Of a DNA stretch of 64,000 nt, positions 25,344-36,352 are shown piece after piece. The notes below the pieces were generated by a model, which made no database searches, was not told the origin of the DNA, and saw nothing but the letters and a program-made list of their open reading frames with translations. Origin of the DNA: Diogma glabrata (lineage: Eukaryota; Arthropoda; Insecta; Diptera; Cylindrotomidae); the NCBI GenBank assembly GCA_963693315.1, contig OY856188.1, positions 155,700,730 to 155,764,729 on the forward strand. Direction: 5' to 3'. The translations under genes and the position numbers were made by a program. The first letter of the stretch is position 1. Each line of letters opens with the position of its first letter.

Positions 25344-25535
25344 AGTAGTAAATGCTGTATCAGGGCCGGATTCGAATCATATACAATTTTTCAATTAAAG
25401 TATACCCTATTTGTCTTGATCTGAGTCCTATTTTATTTGAATAAATATCATTTGGATATTAATTCAAATAAAATAGGGCTCCTGATTAAGAAAAATAAGA
25501 TTTGGCCCTGATCCGGCATTTACTACTAAGGCTGA
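25344..25535. repeat. Foldback with inner AT palindrome
   Basis: The ends TAGTAGTAAATGC...GGGCCGGATT and TTTGGCCCTGATCCGGCATTTACTACTA are inverted copies. Inside, CCTATTTTATTTGAAT and ATTCAAATAAAATAGG form a second stem. Related words (TAGTAGTAAATGC, TAGGGCTCCT) occur just right of the DNA transposon at 34842-34880, so the transposon may have inserted near another copy. Confidence 0.65.
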
Positions 25536-25872
25536 CACAGGTTTTTCGCAATCCAATCCGGCTCAGGACAAATAGGATGAGCCCTTTTAGTGAAAACAGG
25601 AATGATTTCTGACAGACGCCAGATGCAAATACTCTAATAGGACCTACCTTATTACACCTTACCAATGATTACCTTTGGTTAAAATACACTAGCTAGATTA
25701 TTATCTATTTAAAATATACATAGTTTACGAAATTTACCATATTCGTTAGTTATCGATTCTCTGCGTGCGTTATGTGATGACTACGAACAGGTAAGTATAA
25801 AAATAGAATATTTTTAAAAACGAATTTATTGGACATTTTAAAAAAGACTTATTTACAAAAATTGTTCTATAA

Positions 25873-26147
25873 CACTACGGAAATATTTTACCATGTCAGA
25901 AGGATCCAGATAGGAGACCCATTTTGTTTTAAGTAGTTTATAGCGCTGAGCCCAAAAATGAGATCCGTTTTTAAAAATTAGCGCTTGTTCTAAAGTTATA
26001 CCACTTTGAAGATCTGAATGGTAGGTGATCTTAATTTTTTTTTGCAGTTTTACTTACAAACTCTACCCTGTCATGTTATATATCAATCTAAAGGATTTTA
26101 ATGGCAAATTCATTTTATTATTTTTTTTTTTCAAAAAATTTAGAGTT
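25873..26147 (+). repeat. Left TIR, outer part
   Basis: 275 bp, inverted copy of 34834 down to about 34560. Its last four bases, AGTT (26144-26147), are the target copy next to the inserted gypsy element. Confidence 0.9.
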
Positions 26148-26634
26148 TGTAGTGGTTAATATATTTAAATCTAAATAATTAATCACTACAAAAACTTAAA
26201 CGATCACACGATCAGTTAACGACCATACTCATGACATGAACCATCTGCTACTTAATCAGATTTACGCCACCCGCATACGATAAATTAAGTAATTAATTTA
26301 TTTTATCAATTCGACTTTCGAACATCAAATTTAGTTCAATGGTTTTTCTTTTGTCATTTTGGTTGGCGGTAAAGTGATCTTTTTCTTGAAAAAATTTTCA
26401 CTTCGTTTTCGCTGCTTACACAGTAAATAGCTTTTCTTTATTAAAAAGTATTTTCGGATTATTCTCTATTTTTATCCAAAATTAACACCATTATTTTTGC
26501 ATGTACGGATTTTGTTCTGAAAGAACAAGCGTTGTGCAGAAACAAATTTACCTTGAATAGACTGGAATATTGCCGCCATCAATAAAATACAGCAAATTAA
26601 TATACAAGTTAATTACTAAAATACAACATTGTCA
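26148..26634 (+). repeat. 5' LTR of the CsRn1-type element
   Basis: Starts TGTAGTGGTTAAT and probably ends ACATTGTCA. The first 320 bp are essentially identical to the 3' LTR, but the last 165 bp are strongly diverged apart from the very end. Near the start, GTAGTGGTTAAT and ATTAATCACTAC form a hairpin. ACTGGAATATTGCCGCCATC occurs inside the LTR near 26560 and again just after it at 26636. Confidence 0.7.
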
Positions 26635-27334
26635 AACTGGAATATTGCCGCCATCAATAAAATAAATCAATTTAATTAATCGAGTGTATTCAATACATTA
26701 AAAAGCAGCATTTTTGATACATAACAATTTTAACTAAATACATCAAAATTGGATAATAATAATAAGGAATACAATTTAATAAAATTTTTCAAACAACGAA
26801 GAGTCAATCAACATTAAACACCAATTTTAAACAAAAATAGGCCGCTAACACATATTGCCGACATCATCACATATTTCCGCCATCATCGCTGGACCATTCA
26901 GAGAAACATTTTTTTATATTTATATTTGTGAATTAGATTTAACAAAATTAACTTTCATTGAACAATCTAAAATATTTTTTTTTTTATATTTTTCTCTTTC
27001 TTTTAAATTTTTGATACTTTTTCAATAATTTTTTTTTTTTTTGCAAGTAATTAAACCTTAATATACATTTGTTCTGGTGTTGGGTATATATTTTATAATT
27101 ATATTTTCTTTACAATTTTTATGAAAATTCATAACATTTATTTAAATATTTATTTTATTTCTCTAAATTTATTCAAATTTACTTATCAATTTATAAAATT
27201 GAATAATTCGAACTTGCGCATTGGAATAATATCGCGAAGGTTATTCTTAAATCACGAAAAAGAGTCGCGTTTACTTTTTGTGTCATTTTTATTATTAATT
27301 TTTTGTTTTTAACACTCGATTTACCGTCAACCAA
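26635..27334 (+). other. Untranslated leader of the CsRn1-type element
   Basis: About 700 bp of AT-rich sequence between the LTR and the gag start. Short repeats of TATTGCCGNCATC occur at its beginning. A 63-codon frame at 27121-27312 is of low complexity and not credible as a gene. Confidence 0.6.
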
Positions 27335-28261
27335 ATGTCTGACGACGAAAATATGGCCGGCGCGCAAGTTAAAACAGATCCGTCTTTAGAGCGCGGTGCT
27401 TCGTCCCAAATTAAATTACAACCGTTTTGGACACACCAACCTCAAACATGGTTCAGGATCGCCGAGCAAACTTTCGACTTCCAAGATATTAAGACAGACA
27501 AGCTCAGATACCTACACGTGCTTCATGCGCTAACCCCCGAAACATGCAACCTCGTAACAGATGTGATCGACGATGTACCAGAATCCAATAAATACGAGAA
27601 GCTGAAGCAAACGCTACTGGATAGATTAGCTCCGTCTGATGAAAAGCGTCTTGAAGAGTTATTATCTGGTCAGGATTTGGGCGACCAACAACCTTCCGAG
27701 GCCCTACGCCATATTAAGCAATTGGCTGGAACAAATTTCGGCGAAAAGATAGTTCGTTCACTTTGGGTTCGAAAGTTGCCTGAGATTATTCGAATCCCAT
27801 TAGCTGCGCTATCAGAGTCAACCACGACCGAGACTATGTCAAAAATGACAGATAAAATGTTCCAGGCAATGGCTGTCAACACGTTACGTAGGAATGTAGG
27901 AGAAGTTCGAGCATCACGTTCAACACAACGAAAAAGTTTCGGAGACAACCAAGCACGAGCGAGCAGCAAAGACACTGTTGAAGATCGACTCACTACAATA
28001 GAAAAACGACTCGATCAATTAACACGTTTGCACCGATCGAACTCAAGAGGACGATTCTATCCTTCGAGTTTTGCATCACGCGGAAGAACTCCATCTCCGT
28101 ACCGACCTAGGTCCAGATCTCGCGGTAGTTCAAATAATAGAACGGGTTTATGTTTTTACCATCAGACTTTCGGAGCATTAGCACGTAAATGCAGAGCTCC
28201 ATGTACGTTTGAGCAGTCTACATCCAAAGCTGCTATGGATGTAGACACAAAAAACGATTAG
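27335..28261 (+). CDS. gag: Gag polyprotein, CsRn1-type gypsy
   Basis: 308 aa starting at the ATG at 27335. The N-terminal core (about residues 25-190) includes [20 protein letters not shown], a conserved block of this gypsy group. A basic Arg/Ser-rich region follows (about 195-270). The zinc motif is [18 protein letters not shown] (about 273-290), whose ligands C-H-C-C differ from the usual CCHC. Gag forms the particle and binds the genomic RNA. The stop at 28259-28261 lies four bases after a slippery heptamer, which would lead to pol. The frame is undamaged. Confidence 0.93.
   Translation: MSDDENMAGAQVKTDPSLERGASSQIKLQPFWTHQPQTWFRIAEQTFDFQDIKTDKLRYLHVLHALTPETCNLVTDVIDDVPESNKYEKLKQTLLDRLAPSDEKRLEELLSGQDLGDQQPSEALRHIKQLAGTNFGEKIVRSLWVRKLPEIIRIPLAALSESTTTETMSKMTDKMFQAMAVNTLRRNVGEVRASRSTQRKSFGDNQARASSKDTVEDRLTTIEKRLDQLTRLHRSNSRGRFYPSSFASRGRTPSPYRPRSRSRGSSNNRTGLCFYHQTFGALARKCRAPCTFEQSTSKAAMDVDTKND
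28249..28255 (+). promoter_or_regulatory. -1 ribosomal frameshift site A AAA AAC
   Basis: In the gag frame the bases read ACA AAA AAC GAT TAG. The heptamer A AAA AAC fits the X XXY YYZ rule for -1 slippage. Pol is open in exactly the -1 frame from this point. A downstream stimulatory structure was not tested. Confidence 0.75.
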
Positions 28262-31200
28262 AACTCGAGGTCGAGACGGCTGTAAACGAAGGAAATTACT
28301 CCAGTCGTCTGTTCATTTACGATAAATTGAACCATCAGACCTTTTTAATAGATACGGGAGCAGACCTTTCGGTGCTCCCAATAAAACCTAATCTATCGAT
28401 AACATTTTGCTCAAAATCAGCGGATCTAATTCTATCAGCCGCCAATGGCACAATAATTAATACCTATGGAACGAAACTCCTACAGGTAGACATCGGACTT
28501 AAACGAACGTTCACACACGCTTTCGTACTAGCACAAGTAAATCGTCCGATCATTGGTGCTGATTTTCTCAGTAAATTTGGCCTACTTGTTGATCTCAAAC
28601 GAAAACGGCTGATTGATTCAGCTACACAGCTGTCAATCAATGCCACAATGGTTAACGTAGATACGCCTACTCCCATTAATTTTACGATCAACAACGATTA
28701 CGGCCTGCTACTAAAGAAGTTTCCTTCCCTAACAGCAGAGCCGAACTACAATCTACCGGTCAAGCATAACGTGGTACATCACATTGTTACCACTGGGCAC
28801 TTGCCGGTCTCAAGACCACGCAGACTAGATCCGATTCGTCAAAAAGCTGCGTTCACAGAATTTCAACACATGGTCGAACTTGGAATTTGTCGCATTTCTT
28901 CTTCCTCTGTATCTTGTCCGCTTCACATGGTTCGAAAGAAAGATCTTGACTGGAGACCTTGTGGAGATTATCGCAGGTTGAACGCGGTCACGATTCCTGA
29001 TCGCTATCCTATACCGCACATACAAAATTTTTCGATGAATTTGTATGGTTGCAAATTTTTTTCCAAAATTGACCTTGTTAGAGCTTACCATCTCATTCCT
29101 GTCGCGAATGAAGATATCCATAAGACAGCAATAACTACTCCATTTGGCCTATTCGAATTCACCCGAATGCCATTCGGTCTACGCAATGCTGCACAAACGT
29201 TTCAGCGTTTCATTAACGAAATCGTTCGAGATTTAGACTTCGTATTCGTCTACATCGACGATATCTCAGTGGCATCAATAAATGAGGAACAACACAAACT
29301 CCATTTGGAACAACTCTTTCAGAAACTTAGCGAGTTTGGCGTTCACATAAAGAGTTCAAAATGCGTTTTTGGCGTAAACACTCTCGAATTCCTCAGCCAC
29401 ACGTTAACACCTAATGGTATTCTGCCTTCTCAAGAACGAATTAATGCCATTACGGAATTCCCAGCACCAACATCAATCAAACGTATTCAGCAATTCGTCG
29501 GTATGATAAATTATTATCATAGATTCATACCGAAACTAGCTGAAACACTTGCCCCAATTCATACACACTTGGCCGCTTTACTAAAGAAGCCTAAGACTCC
29601 GAAAAATTTTACTTGGCCAAACGAATGTCAACTAGCATTCACCAAGTTAAAAACCGAATTGGGCAATATCACGTTGCTAGTTCATCCACATAACGATTCT
29701 GCATACAGTATCACTACGGATGCATGGAACATTGCTGTCGGAGCAGTGTTGCAACAACGTAATAATGATTGTTGGGAACCACTGGGATTTTTCTCAAAGA
29801 AACTTTCAGACGCTGAAACTAAATACTCTGCATTCGATCGAGAGCTACTCGCAATTTACCTAGCTATAAAACACTTCAGGTATTTTGTCGAAGGTCGCGA
29901 ATTTACAATTTACACCGACCACAAGCCTCTCACTCGTGCAATACATTCTAAAACTGAACGAAACCCAAGGCAATCTCGCCACTTGGATTTCATAAGTCAA
30001 TTTACTACCGACATCCAACATGTGCAAGGTAAAGACAACACAGTCGCGGATGCATTATCTCGTGCATCCGACAACGAAACTGCATCAGTTGAGACTCACT
30101 TCAACTACGATGCTATCATCGCTGCACAAAAAGCAGACTTAGAACTTCAGAATTTATTTTCTGGTTCCGTATGTCACGCTAGTTCATCAATGAAACTAGA
30201 GCTTTTTAAACTTCCAGGATTCGAAATAGTCTGCGAAACATCAACGGGTAACAATCGCCCATACATCGCAGAACCATTACGTAAAACAATCTTCAACACT
30301 TTACACAACTTGTCACATCCTGGTGTTAACGGTACACGTAAATTGATTACAGCTCGATATTTTTGGCCCAGTATTAATAAAGATATTAATCACTGGACAA
30401 AATCTTGTCTATCTTGCCAACGCTCTAAGGTCCAACGGCATACAAAAAGTCCTACGGGACAATTCGAAATTCCACAATCTCGTTTCGAACATATCCATAT
30501 AGATATCGTAGGTCCACTTCCTCCTTCTAATGGATGTTCATATATTCTAACTTGCGTTGATCGATTCACTCGATGGCCAGAAGCTTATACTATGTCTGAC
30601 ATGTCTGCTGCTACCATAGCCACGACATTTGTCAACAATTACGTATCACGATTCGGTGTTCCTTTGCATATCACAACGGATCAGGGAACACAATTCGAGT
30701 CAAAACTTTTCTCCGAGTTAACAAAACTTTTAGGCTCACATCGGATACGTACAACGGCCTACCATCCACAAGCGAACGGGATGGTAGAACGTTTTCATCG
30801 ACAGCTAAAAGCTGCACTTATGGCCAGAGGCAACACCACTCATTGGAGCTCCGAAATACCAATAATTCTTCTAGGTATTCGAGCTACAGTGAAAGAAGAT
30901 CTGAAGTGCTCACCCGCAGAACTTGTCTACGGACAAACACTCAAACTGCCCGGTGAATTCTTCGTTGAAAATCCTCTTTCACAGCTGCCAAGTCACGATA
31001 CAGTCATTGATCAACTACGAAATACAATGCATAACTTAATTCCAACAGCTACACGACAAACCAAACAAAACGACATTTTTGTTCCGAAGTCGCTAGAAAA
31101 CTGCGACTACGTTTTCGTTAGGGTTGATAGAGTACGTATTGGTCTACAAACCCCATATGAAGGTCCATACAGAATCATACGACGTCTACGAAAACATTTC

Positions 31201-31335
31201 GTTATCGACATCAAAGGCAAACAACAATCTGTCTCGATCGACAGATTGAAGCCAGCGTATGGTATCTTGTGTTCAGCTGATCGTTCACCAGCTTCTCGAA
31301 CACACAAAGCTGTTCATTTCGAACAGACAAACTAA
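28255..31335 (+). CDS. pol: Pol polyprotein (protease, RT, RNase H, integrase)
   Basis: Continuous frame of about 1026 aa entered by -1 frameshift. There is no ATG near the start; 28327 is TTG. Domain order: aspartic protease ([13 protein letters not shown], near 28345); reverse transcriptase with [11 protein letters not shown] and the catalytic VYIDDIS (near 29250); RNase H with [24 protein letters not shown] and YTDHKPL; the linker [11 protein letters not shown]; integrase zinc domain ([10 protein letters not shown]...CLSCQRSK); core with [19 protein letters not shown] and NGMVERFHR; and a C-terminal GPY module ([11 protein letters not shown]). No stop or frameshift was seen, so the copy may be active. 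The stop at 31333-31335 is followed within 30 bp by the 3' LTR. Confidence 0.95.
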   Translation, partial: RLELEVETAVNEGNYSSRLFIYDKLNHQTFLIDTGADLSVLPIKPNLSITFCSKSADLILSAANGTIINTYGTKLLQVDIGLKRTFTHAFVLAQVNRPIIGADFLSKFGLLVDLKRKRLIDSATQLSINATMVNVDTPTPINFTINNDYGLLLKKFPSLTAEPNYNLPVKHNVVHHIVTTGHLPVSRPRRLDPIRQKAAFTEFQHMVELGICRISSSSVSCPLHMVRKKDLDWRPCGDYRRLNAVTIPDRYPIPHIQNFSMNLYGCKFFSKIDLVRAYHLIPVANEDIHKTAITTPFGLFEFTRMPFGLRNAAQTFQRFINEIVRDLDFVFVYIDDISVASINEEQHKLHLEQLFQKLSEFGVHIKSSKCVFGVNTLEFLSHTLTPNGILPSQERINAITEFPAPTSIKRIQQFVGMINYYHRFIPKLAETLAPIHTHLAALLKKPKTPKNFTWPNECQLAFTKLKTELGNITLLVHPHNDSAYSITTDAWNIAVGAVLQQRNNDCWEPLGFFSKKLSDAETKYSAFDRELLAIYLAIKHFRYFVEGREFTIYTDHKPLTRAIHSKTERNPRQSRHLDFISQFTTDIQHVQGKDNTVADALSRASDNETASVETHFNYDAIIAAQKADLELQNLFSGSVCHASSSMKLELFKLPGFEIVCETSTGNNRPYIAEPLRKTIFNTLHNLSHPGVNGTRKLITARYFWPSINKDINHWTKSCLSCQRSKVQRHTKSPTGQFEIPQSRFEHIHIDIVGPLPPSNGCSYILTCVDRFTRWPEAYTMSDMSAATIATTFVNNYVSRFGVPLHITTDQGTQFESKLFSELTKLLGSHRIRTTAYHPQANGMVERFHRQLKAALMARGNTTHWSSEIPIILLGIRATVKEDLKCSPAELVYGQTLKLPGEFFVENPLSQLPSHDTVIDQLRNTMHNLIPTATRQTKQNDIFVPKSLENCDYVFVRVDRVRIGLQTPYEGPYRIIRRLRKHFVIDIKGKQQSVSIDRLKPAYGILCSADRSPASRTHKAVHFEQTN

Positions 31336-31364
31336 GCGGGGGCTTTCATCTACGAGCGGGGTAC

Positions 31365-31849
31365 TGTAGTGGTTAATATATTTAAATCTAAATAATTAAT
31401 CACTACAAAAACTTAAACGATCACACGATCAGTTAACGACCATACTCATGACATGAACCATCTGCTACTTAATCAGATTTACGCCACCCGCATACGATAA
31501 ATTAAGTAATTAATTTATTTTATCAATTCGACTTTCGAACATCAAATTTAGTTCAATGGTTTTTCTTTTGTCATTTTGGTTGGCGGTAAAGTGATCTTTT
31601 TCTTGAAAAAATTTTCACTTCGTTTTCGCTGCTTACACAGTAAATAGCTTTTCTTTATTAAAAAGTATTTTCGGATTATTCTCTTTTTTTATACATAAAA
31701 TAACAAACGCCATTGTTAGTGCTTAAAATTTCTAATTCAAAATTTCAAGAAAACTTGTATTCTATTTTGTGATTATAAATAAATAATATATATATCTACA
31801 AATCTATTGGTGCTGTATTAATCTACAAATAAAACAATACACAGTATCA
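31365..31849 (+). repeat. 3' LTR of the CsRn1-type element
   Basis: 485 bp, TGTAGTGG to CAGTATCA. The preceding purine-rich tract is GAGCGGGG. A possible poly(A) signal, AATAAA, lies near 31829. The U3-like first 320 bp equal the 5' LTR. The remainder differs. Confidence 0.8.
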
Positions 31850-31853
31850 AGTG

Positions 31854-32089
31854 TTAGACTTAAAAAGTCCAAAAAACCGCCAAAAAAAAAGTTTTCTATT
31901 TAAACGGCCATGCACAATAGGATAATTTTTTTTCCCAAAATTTGTTAATGCCAAACTAAAGTATATTTTTTTACGAACAAAATGAGCTATAAAATTTCAG
32001 AATAAGTTGAAAAACACCATAGTTATGGGCCTTCAAAATTTGGTTTATTTTTAAAATTTTTTTTAATACAGATTTATCGAATAAAAAAA
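31854..32089 (+). repeat. Left TIR, inner part (continuation after the gypsy insertion)
   Basis: 236 bp from TTAGACTTAAAAAGTCC to ATCGAATAAAAAA, inverted copy of about 34559 down to 34324. With the outer 275 bp it restores 511 bp, equal to the right TIR. Confidence 0.9.
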
Positions 32090-32209
32090 TTTAAAAAATA
32101 CCTGTTTTGCTGTTTTTCTTTTTTATACCCAATGTTTATGTTTTACAATGTTTCAAAATTTTTGATTTTAATTGTCTAATTGTTTTCATTGGTAATTAAA
32201 TAATTAAAA

Positions 32210-34278
32210 ATGGCTTCAAGTTGTAATTTTGATAAATTTTGTTTCATGTGTAGTTTTTTTACTGCCGAAAAATATAGTGTTGAAATAACAGTTAGTATCA
32301 TGAAAATGTTTAAACAGTGCTACAACCATTTTATGCTCAATTTAGAGTCCAACCATTCACCAAACATAATTTGCAAGATCTGCTATACAATGATGTATAA
32401 ACATTTAAATAGTTCTAAAAGTTTATCTTTAGTTCAGCCAGCACGGTGGCGAGACCCAAGAAGCCACCCGAATGAGTGTTTTAGTTGTAATACATCTACC
32501 AATGGTGCAAATCACGCTAAAAGAAAGGTTTTAAAGTTTGCCTACGGCTATTCGTGTTCAGCGCCCATTTTTAAGAAAGATTTAGTAAGTGAGCAACCAT
32601 CAACTGTACTTAATTCATCTCAACAGCAATCAAATTCCAGTCAGCTCATAATTGCTCAAAATTCATCATCAATCGAATCAACACCAGCTAGAAATTTGAG
32701 ATCTAAAAGTCAGCAATCAACACCTGATCCATTTGATGATTATCTAGATTCAATGCCTGCAATTGAGGATTCATTAATTGATCTACCAGCTGATGATGAA
32801 AACGAAGATGATGCCGAAGATGATGCCGAAAATGATACTTGGGATTTAGAAAATATCGATGATTGTCCAGAACTTAATCTAGATCGTGTTCTACCTGTTG
32901 TTACAAGTTCTGAATCCAGTCCAATTGATGATATGCACAACGAAGATGCCCCTTCTTCACCTGGATTTGAGATATCAACACCTAGACGCCAAACTTTTAA
33001 ACCAACAGTTAAATTAGATCAGACTATTTACAACGATTTTTGCCGCCAGTTTATTCATGGTAAAAAGAGCAGTGCATCAGTCGGTAAGTTCTTTAATGAC
33101 CATGGCTTACTTGAGAACAGCGTTGATTGGACAATGCACCTTAGTCGAGAAACTAGCCTTGTCGACTATTTTGATGAGCTGCCGGATGGAACGCCTTTTT
33201 GTCAAGCAATCGATTTACTGATCACTGACTGGTTCAAGCTGCCTTACGAAGCTTCAAATTATCGATTGTTCTTAGATTCTGGAAAAGGAAGTCTAAAAGC
33301 CGTTCTATTGTCAAATGATGGGCGCTTGAGAAGCTTGCCATTGCTGTATTCAACTAAGATGAAAGAGGTTCAAGATGACATTGAAAAGGTTTTAGACTGC
33401 ATTCAATATTCCAAGCACAATTGGCTCATCGTCTGTGATTTAAAAATGGTTGGCATTCTTCTAGGTAAATGCTTTAATAATCAGCAATTAATTGCAATCA
33501 AATTCTTTGTTCAATTATTCATACTAATAAAACATTATCAAATAATTTAATAGGCATCAAAGTTGGTAATTGCAACAACCCTTGTTTCCTATGTGATTGG
33601 CAGCAGGACATGACGAGAAAAGCGGATCGGCCAAAAAAGATGAAATACAGTAACCAAGCAAATAATCCAAGAGAATCATTCGAACAAGGTCAGTTGGGTG
33701 TGAAAGGGAGACTGTTGGTACCTAGTGAGAGAATTCTATTTGCTCCACTTCATATTAAGCTCGGTCTCTTCTCTCAATTCATCGTATCCCTGCCTAAAGA
33801 TTGTGAAGCTAAGAATTACTTGAGATCCGAATATAGTTCGATGAGTGATGCCAAAATAGAGAATGGAGCTGGTTTTAATGGTAGCAAGATTAGAAGATTG
33901 TTTAAAGATGAACAATTCAAACAAAAGCTCAATAAAATTCAACGTGAAGCATGGCTAGCACTAATAGAAATCTGTGAAAACTTCTTGGGAAATCATCGAG
34001 CACGAAATTACGTTCAAATTGTGGCAAATTTTATCAATGCATTTGAAAAGCAGGGTATCAAAGAAACCGTAAAGCTGCATTTTCTTCGCGAACATTTATC
34101 CTATTTTCCAGATAACTGTGGACAGTTATCAGATGAGCAAGGAGAGCGTTTTCATCAGGAAGTTAGTGCAATCGAAAAGCGGTATCAGGGTCGATGCAAC
34201 AAGCGAATGTTGGCTGATTTCGTCTGGGGCCTTAAGCACGAATCAAAATACACATTTGGTTACGTAAACAATTTTTAA
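32210..34278 (+). CDS. DDE-type transposase of the long-TIR element (two exons)
   Basis: Join of 32210-33464 and 33554-34278, giving 659 aa without a stop. The N-terminus has three CxxC pairs (CFMC, CKIC, CFSC) that probably bind zinc and DNA. An acidic, Ser-rich linker follows (about 195-235). The catalytic region contains RLFLDSGKGSLKAVLL (D356), VCDLKMVGILLG (D410), a CFLCDW zinc pair just after the splice site, and LSDEQGERFHQE (E613 or E616). I recognise the pattern (SKGSLKAVLL, DLK...LLG, PCFLC.W, NCG.LS.EQGERFHQ) from uncharacterised proteins repeated in many invertebrate genomes. The flanking TIRs and ATAA duplication indicate a transposase. The catalytic triad assignment is inference, and I cannot name the superfamily. 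Confidence 0.85.
33465..33553 (+). other. 89-bp intron in the transposase gene
   Basis: Donor G|GTAAAT at 33465, branch-site-like TACTAAT near 33524, acceptor TTTAATAG at 33553. Splicing joins CTA-G to GC-ATC, restoring the frame and the conserved run GIKVGNCNNPCFLCDW, which the unspliced frame would lose. Confidence 0.88.
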
Positions 34279-34323
34279 TTTACTAATTATTTCAAGCTCT
34301 TGTGTTATTTCATTCATCCACAC

Positions 34324-34834
34324 TTTTTTATTCGATAAATCTGTATTAAAAAATAAATTTAAAAATAAACCAAATTTTGAAGGCTCATAACTATGGTGTT
34401 TTTCAACTTATTCTAAATTTTTATAGCTCATTTTGTTTGTAGAAGAGTATACTTTAGTTTGGCATCAAAAAATTTTGGGAAAAAAAATTATCCTATTGTG
34501 CATGGCCGTTTAAATAGAAAACTTTTTTTTTTGCGGTTTTTTGGACTTTTTAAGTCTAAAACTCAAAATTTTTTGAATTAAAAGAATAAGAAAATGAATT
34601 TGCTATTAAAATCCTTTAGATTGATATATAACATGACAGGGTAGAGTTTGTAAGTAAAACTGCAAAAAAAAATTAAGATCACCTACCATTCAGATCTTCA
34701 AAGTGGTATAACTTTAGAACAAGCGCTAATTTTTAAAAACGGATCTCATTTTCGGACTCAGTGCTATAAACTACGTCAAAAAAAATGGGTCTCCTATCTG
34801 GATCCTTCTGACATGGTAAAATATTTCCGTAGTG
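34324..34834 (-). repeat. Right TIR, 511 bp, uninterrupted
   Basis: Inverted copy of 25873-26147 plus 31854-32089, with scattered differences. It shows what the left TIR looked like before the gypsy insertion. Confidence 0.92.
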
Positions 34835-35284
34835 ATAATGTAGTAGTAAATGCACTACTATTTCGTTTAAGTAGGGCTCCTTAATCAGGTTTAAATAGTT
34901 GATGTCTGATCAAGGCCTATTCAGTGTGTCTCATCCGGTCCCTATTAGGAATAAAAGTCGTATCCGGCCCAGATCTTTTTTATTTTTTTATTCAGAGTTA
35001 AGCATGTTTAGTGTTAATTATAACGGATTACAAATTAACGTCTCTGAATATCCGAAGATACCATGCTAACTAGGGTTTGAGTATATAAATCAATTTTTTT
35101 TAAGAAATTTATTGAAGACTAATTATTTCGATTTAAATATATTAAACTCCCCAAATCATATCACATAATAAAATATGACATCGGTCAGAATAGGATAAAG
35201 GAAATCAAAATAAATTGAGATATAATCGTTTATTTTTTTTTTAAATCTGCTCGAACAAAATTAAAACAATAATCCTAGTACTAG

Positions 35285-35500
35285 AGGCATATATTCTTTG
35301 ATTATGGGACGCACGGTTCGAGGATGCTTTTGAGGGTGCTTTCATTGACTGAATAGAGGTTATGCACCAGCAAGTTCATATAACCTTGGACAATGATACC
35401 TTACTGCAATTGCCAGTGGTATATGAAAACCGACGTTTGGATCTTATGTCAATAGTATGGAATGGAGTTTGCATGGTTGTCATACCAGTAGATCACAAAA
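35285..35500 (+). repeat. Dispersed repeat X, copy 3
   Basis: Same order of blocks as 11935-12150: GAGGGTGCTTTCATTGACTG, GACAATGATACC, CCAGTGGTATATGA. A 68-codon frame (35362-35568) crosses it but has no recognisable domain. The same frame is closed in the other copies. Confidence 0.6.
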
Positions 35501-36352
35501 AAAAAATTTTATCAGTCAAAAGTTTTAAAAGTGTTTCTTTTATTTCAAACGTTTTTTATTTACTATAAAGTACGAAAATATTATTGTCAAAACTTAAAAA
35601 CATCAAATTTAAATTGCACTAAACATTCTTAAACAAAGATTTTCGTGCTACTGCTAAAACTTTAACATTAAATTAATGCTCTAACTTTATAAAAGAAAAT
35701 TTAAAAAAATTTCATTTCATTTCCAATTGTGTGTCCAAAAATAACAAAATAACATCTTAAACAATTAAAGCAAATACATTTTTATATCTTTTTAATTTAT
35801 TTTAATTTAAAATAAACAACACCCAAAGAAATATAACACAAACCAAGCCAGAGAAAACTCACGTAACGCCGGAAAAAATAAACGAAAGAACAAACAATTA
35901 TCTGGGACAAAAAAAGTTTTTTGTGTTAAACAAAATCAACTAACAAAGTTTTTCTGAAATATAATTTTGTTTGTTGCTGTTCCTTCCTTAATTTTTATTT
36001 TTGTGTTTTCCAAAATATTATTATTATTTTCTTTAATTTTCTTTTCATAAAAAACTTTAAAGTAAGTATAATTAATTAATTTTTTTTGTGTATCTTAAAT
36101 AAAATTTCTTCCGAAGAACTTCTATTAATGTGACCATTCCAAGTTCATTGTTCAGTTAAAACAATAAGAAAGAAATTAAAATAAAAGTTTGTACTTTGTA
36201 TTCTGCAATATTTTATTTTTTCTAGTATTTAAAAACTGCTGAAAACTTAGGAATACATTAAGAGTTAGGATGTTTGTATTATGTTTTATTTTATATACAG
36301 AAAAAAATTAAATGATTTACAGTATTTGTTTTTTAATTATAATTGAAAACAA
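35501..36352. other. Gene-free AT-rich stretch
   Basis: No open frame of note and no recognisable repeat beyond short A/T runs. Confidence 0.5.

Larger units (their letters stand above)
26148..31849 (+). mobile_element. CsRn1-type Ty3/gypsy retrotransposon, apparently complete
   Basis: 5702 bp between target copies AGTT (26144-26147) and AGTG (31850-31853, one mismatch). The insertion point is fixed independently by comparison with the uninterrupted right TIR of the host transposon. It has LTRs at both ends, a gag with CHCC rather than CCHC zinc ligands, and a complete pol in the -1 frame. The CHCC gag motif is characteristic of the CsRn1 group. A PBS could not be assigned with certainty. 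TGGAATATTGCCGCC at 26638, three bases after the LTR, is a candidate but fits no tRNA I know. Confidence 0.9.
25873..34834 (+). mobile_element. Long-TIR DDE DNA transposon, carrying a nested gypsy element
   Basis: The ends are CACTACGGAAATATTTTACC (25873) and its inverse (34834), flanked by ATAA at 25869-25872 and again at 34835-34838. The inverted repeats are 511 bp each, the left one interrupted by the gypsy insertion. Without the insertion and its duplication the element is about 3256 bp. It has one gene, a spliced 659-aa DDE-type protein. The long TIR, the 4-bp duplication and the intact gene indicate a young autonomous element. The superfamily is not certain: a 4-bp duplication is known for Sola1 and Sola2, for example, but I could not compare sequences. 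Confidence 0.85.

Noticed and set aside
27121..27312. Short frame upstream of gag
   Set aside because: Lys/Asn/Ile/Phe-biased frame within the retrotransposon leader, without homology.
35362..35568. 68-codon frame in repeat X
   Set aside because: The corresponding frame is closed in the other two copies and no domain is recognisable.
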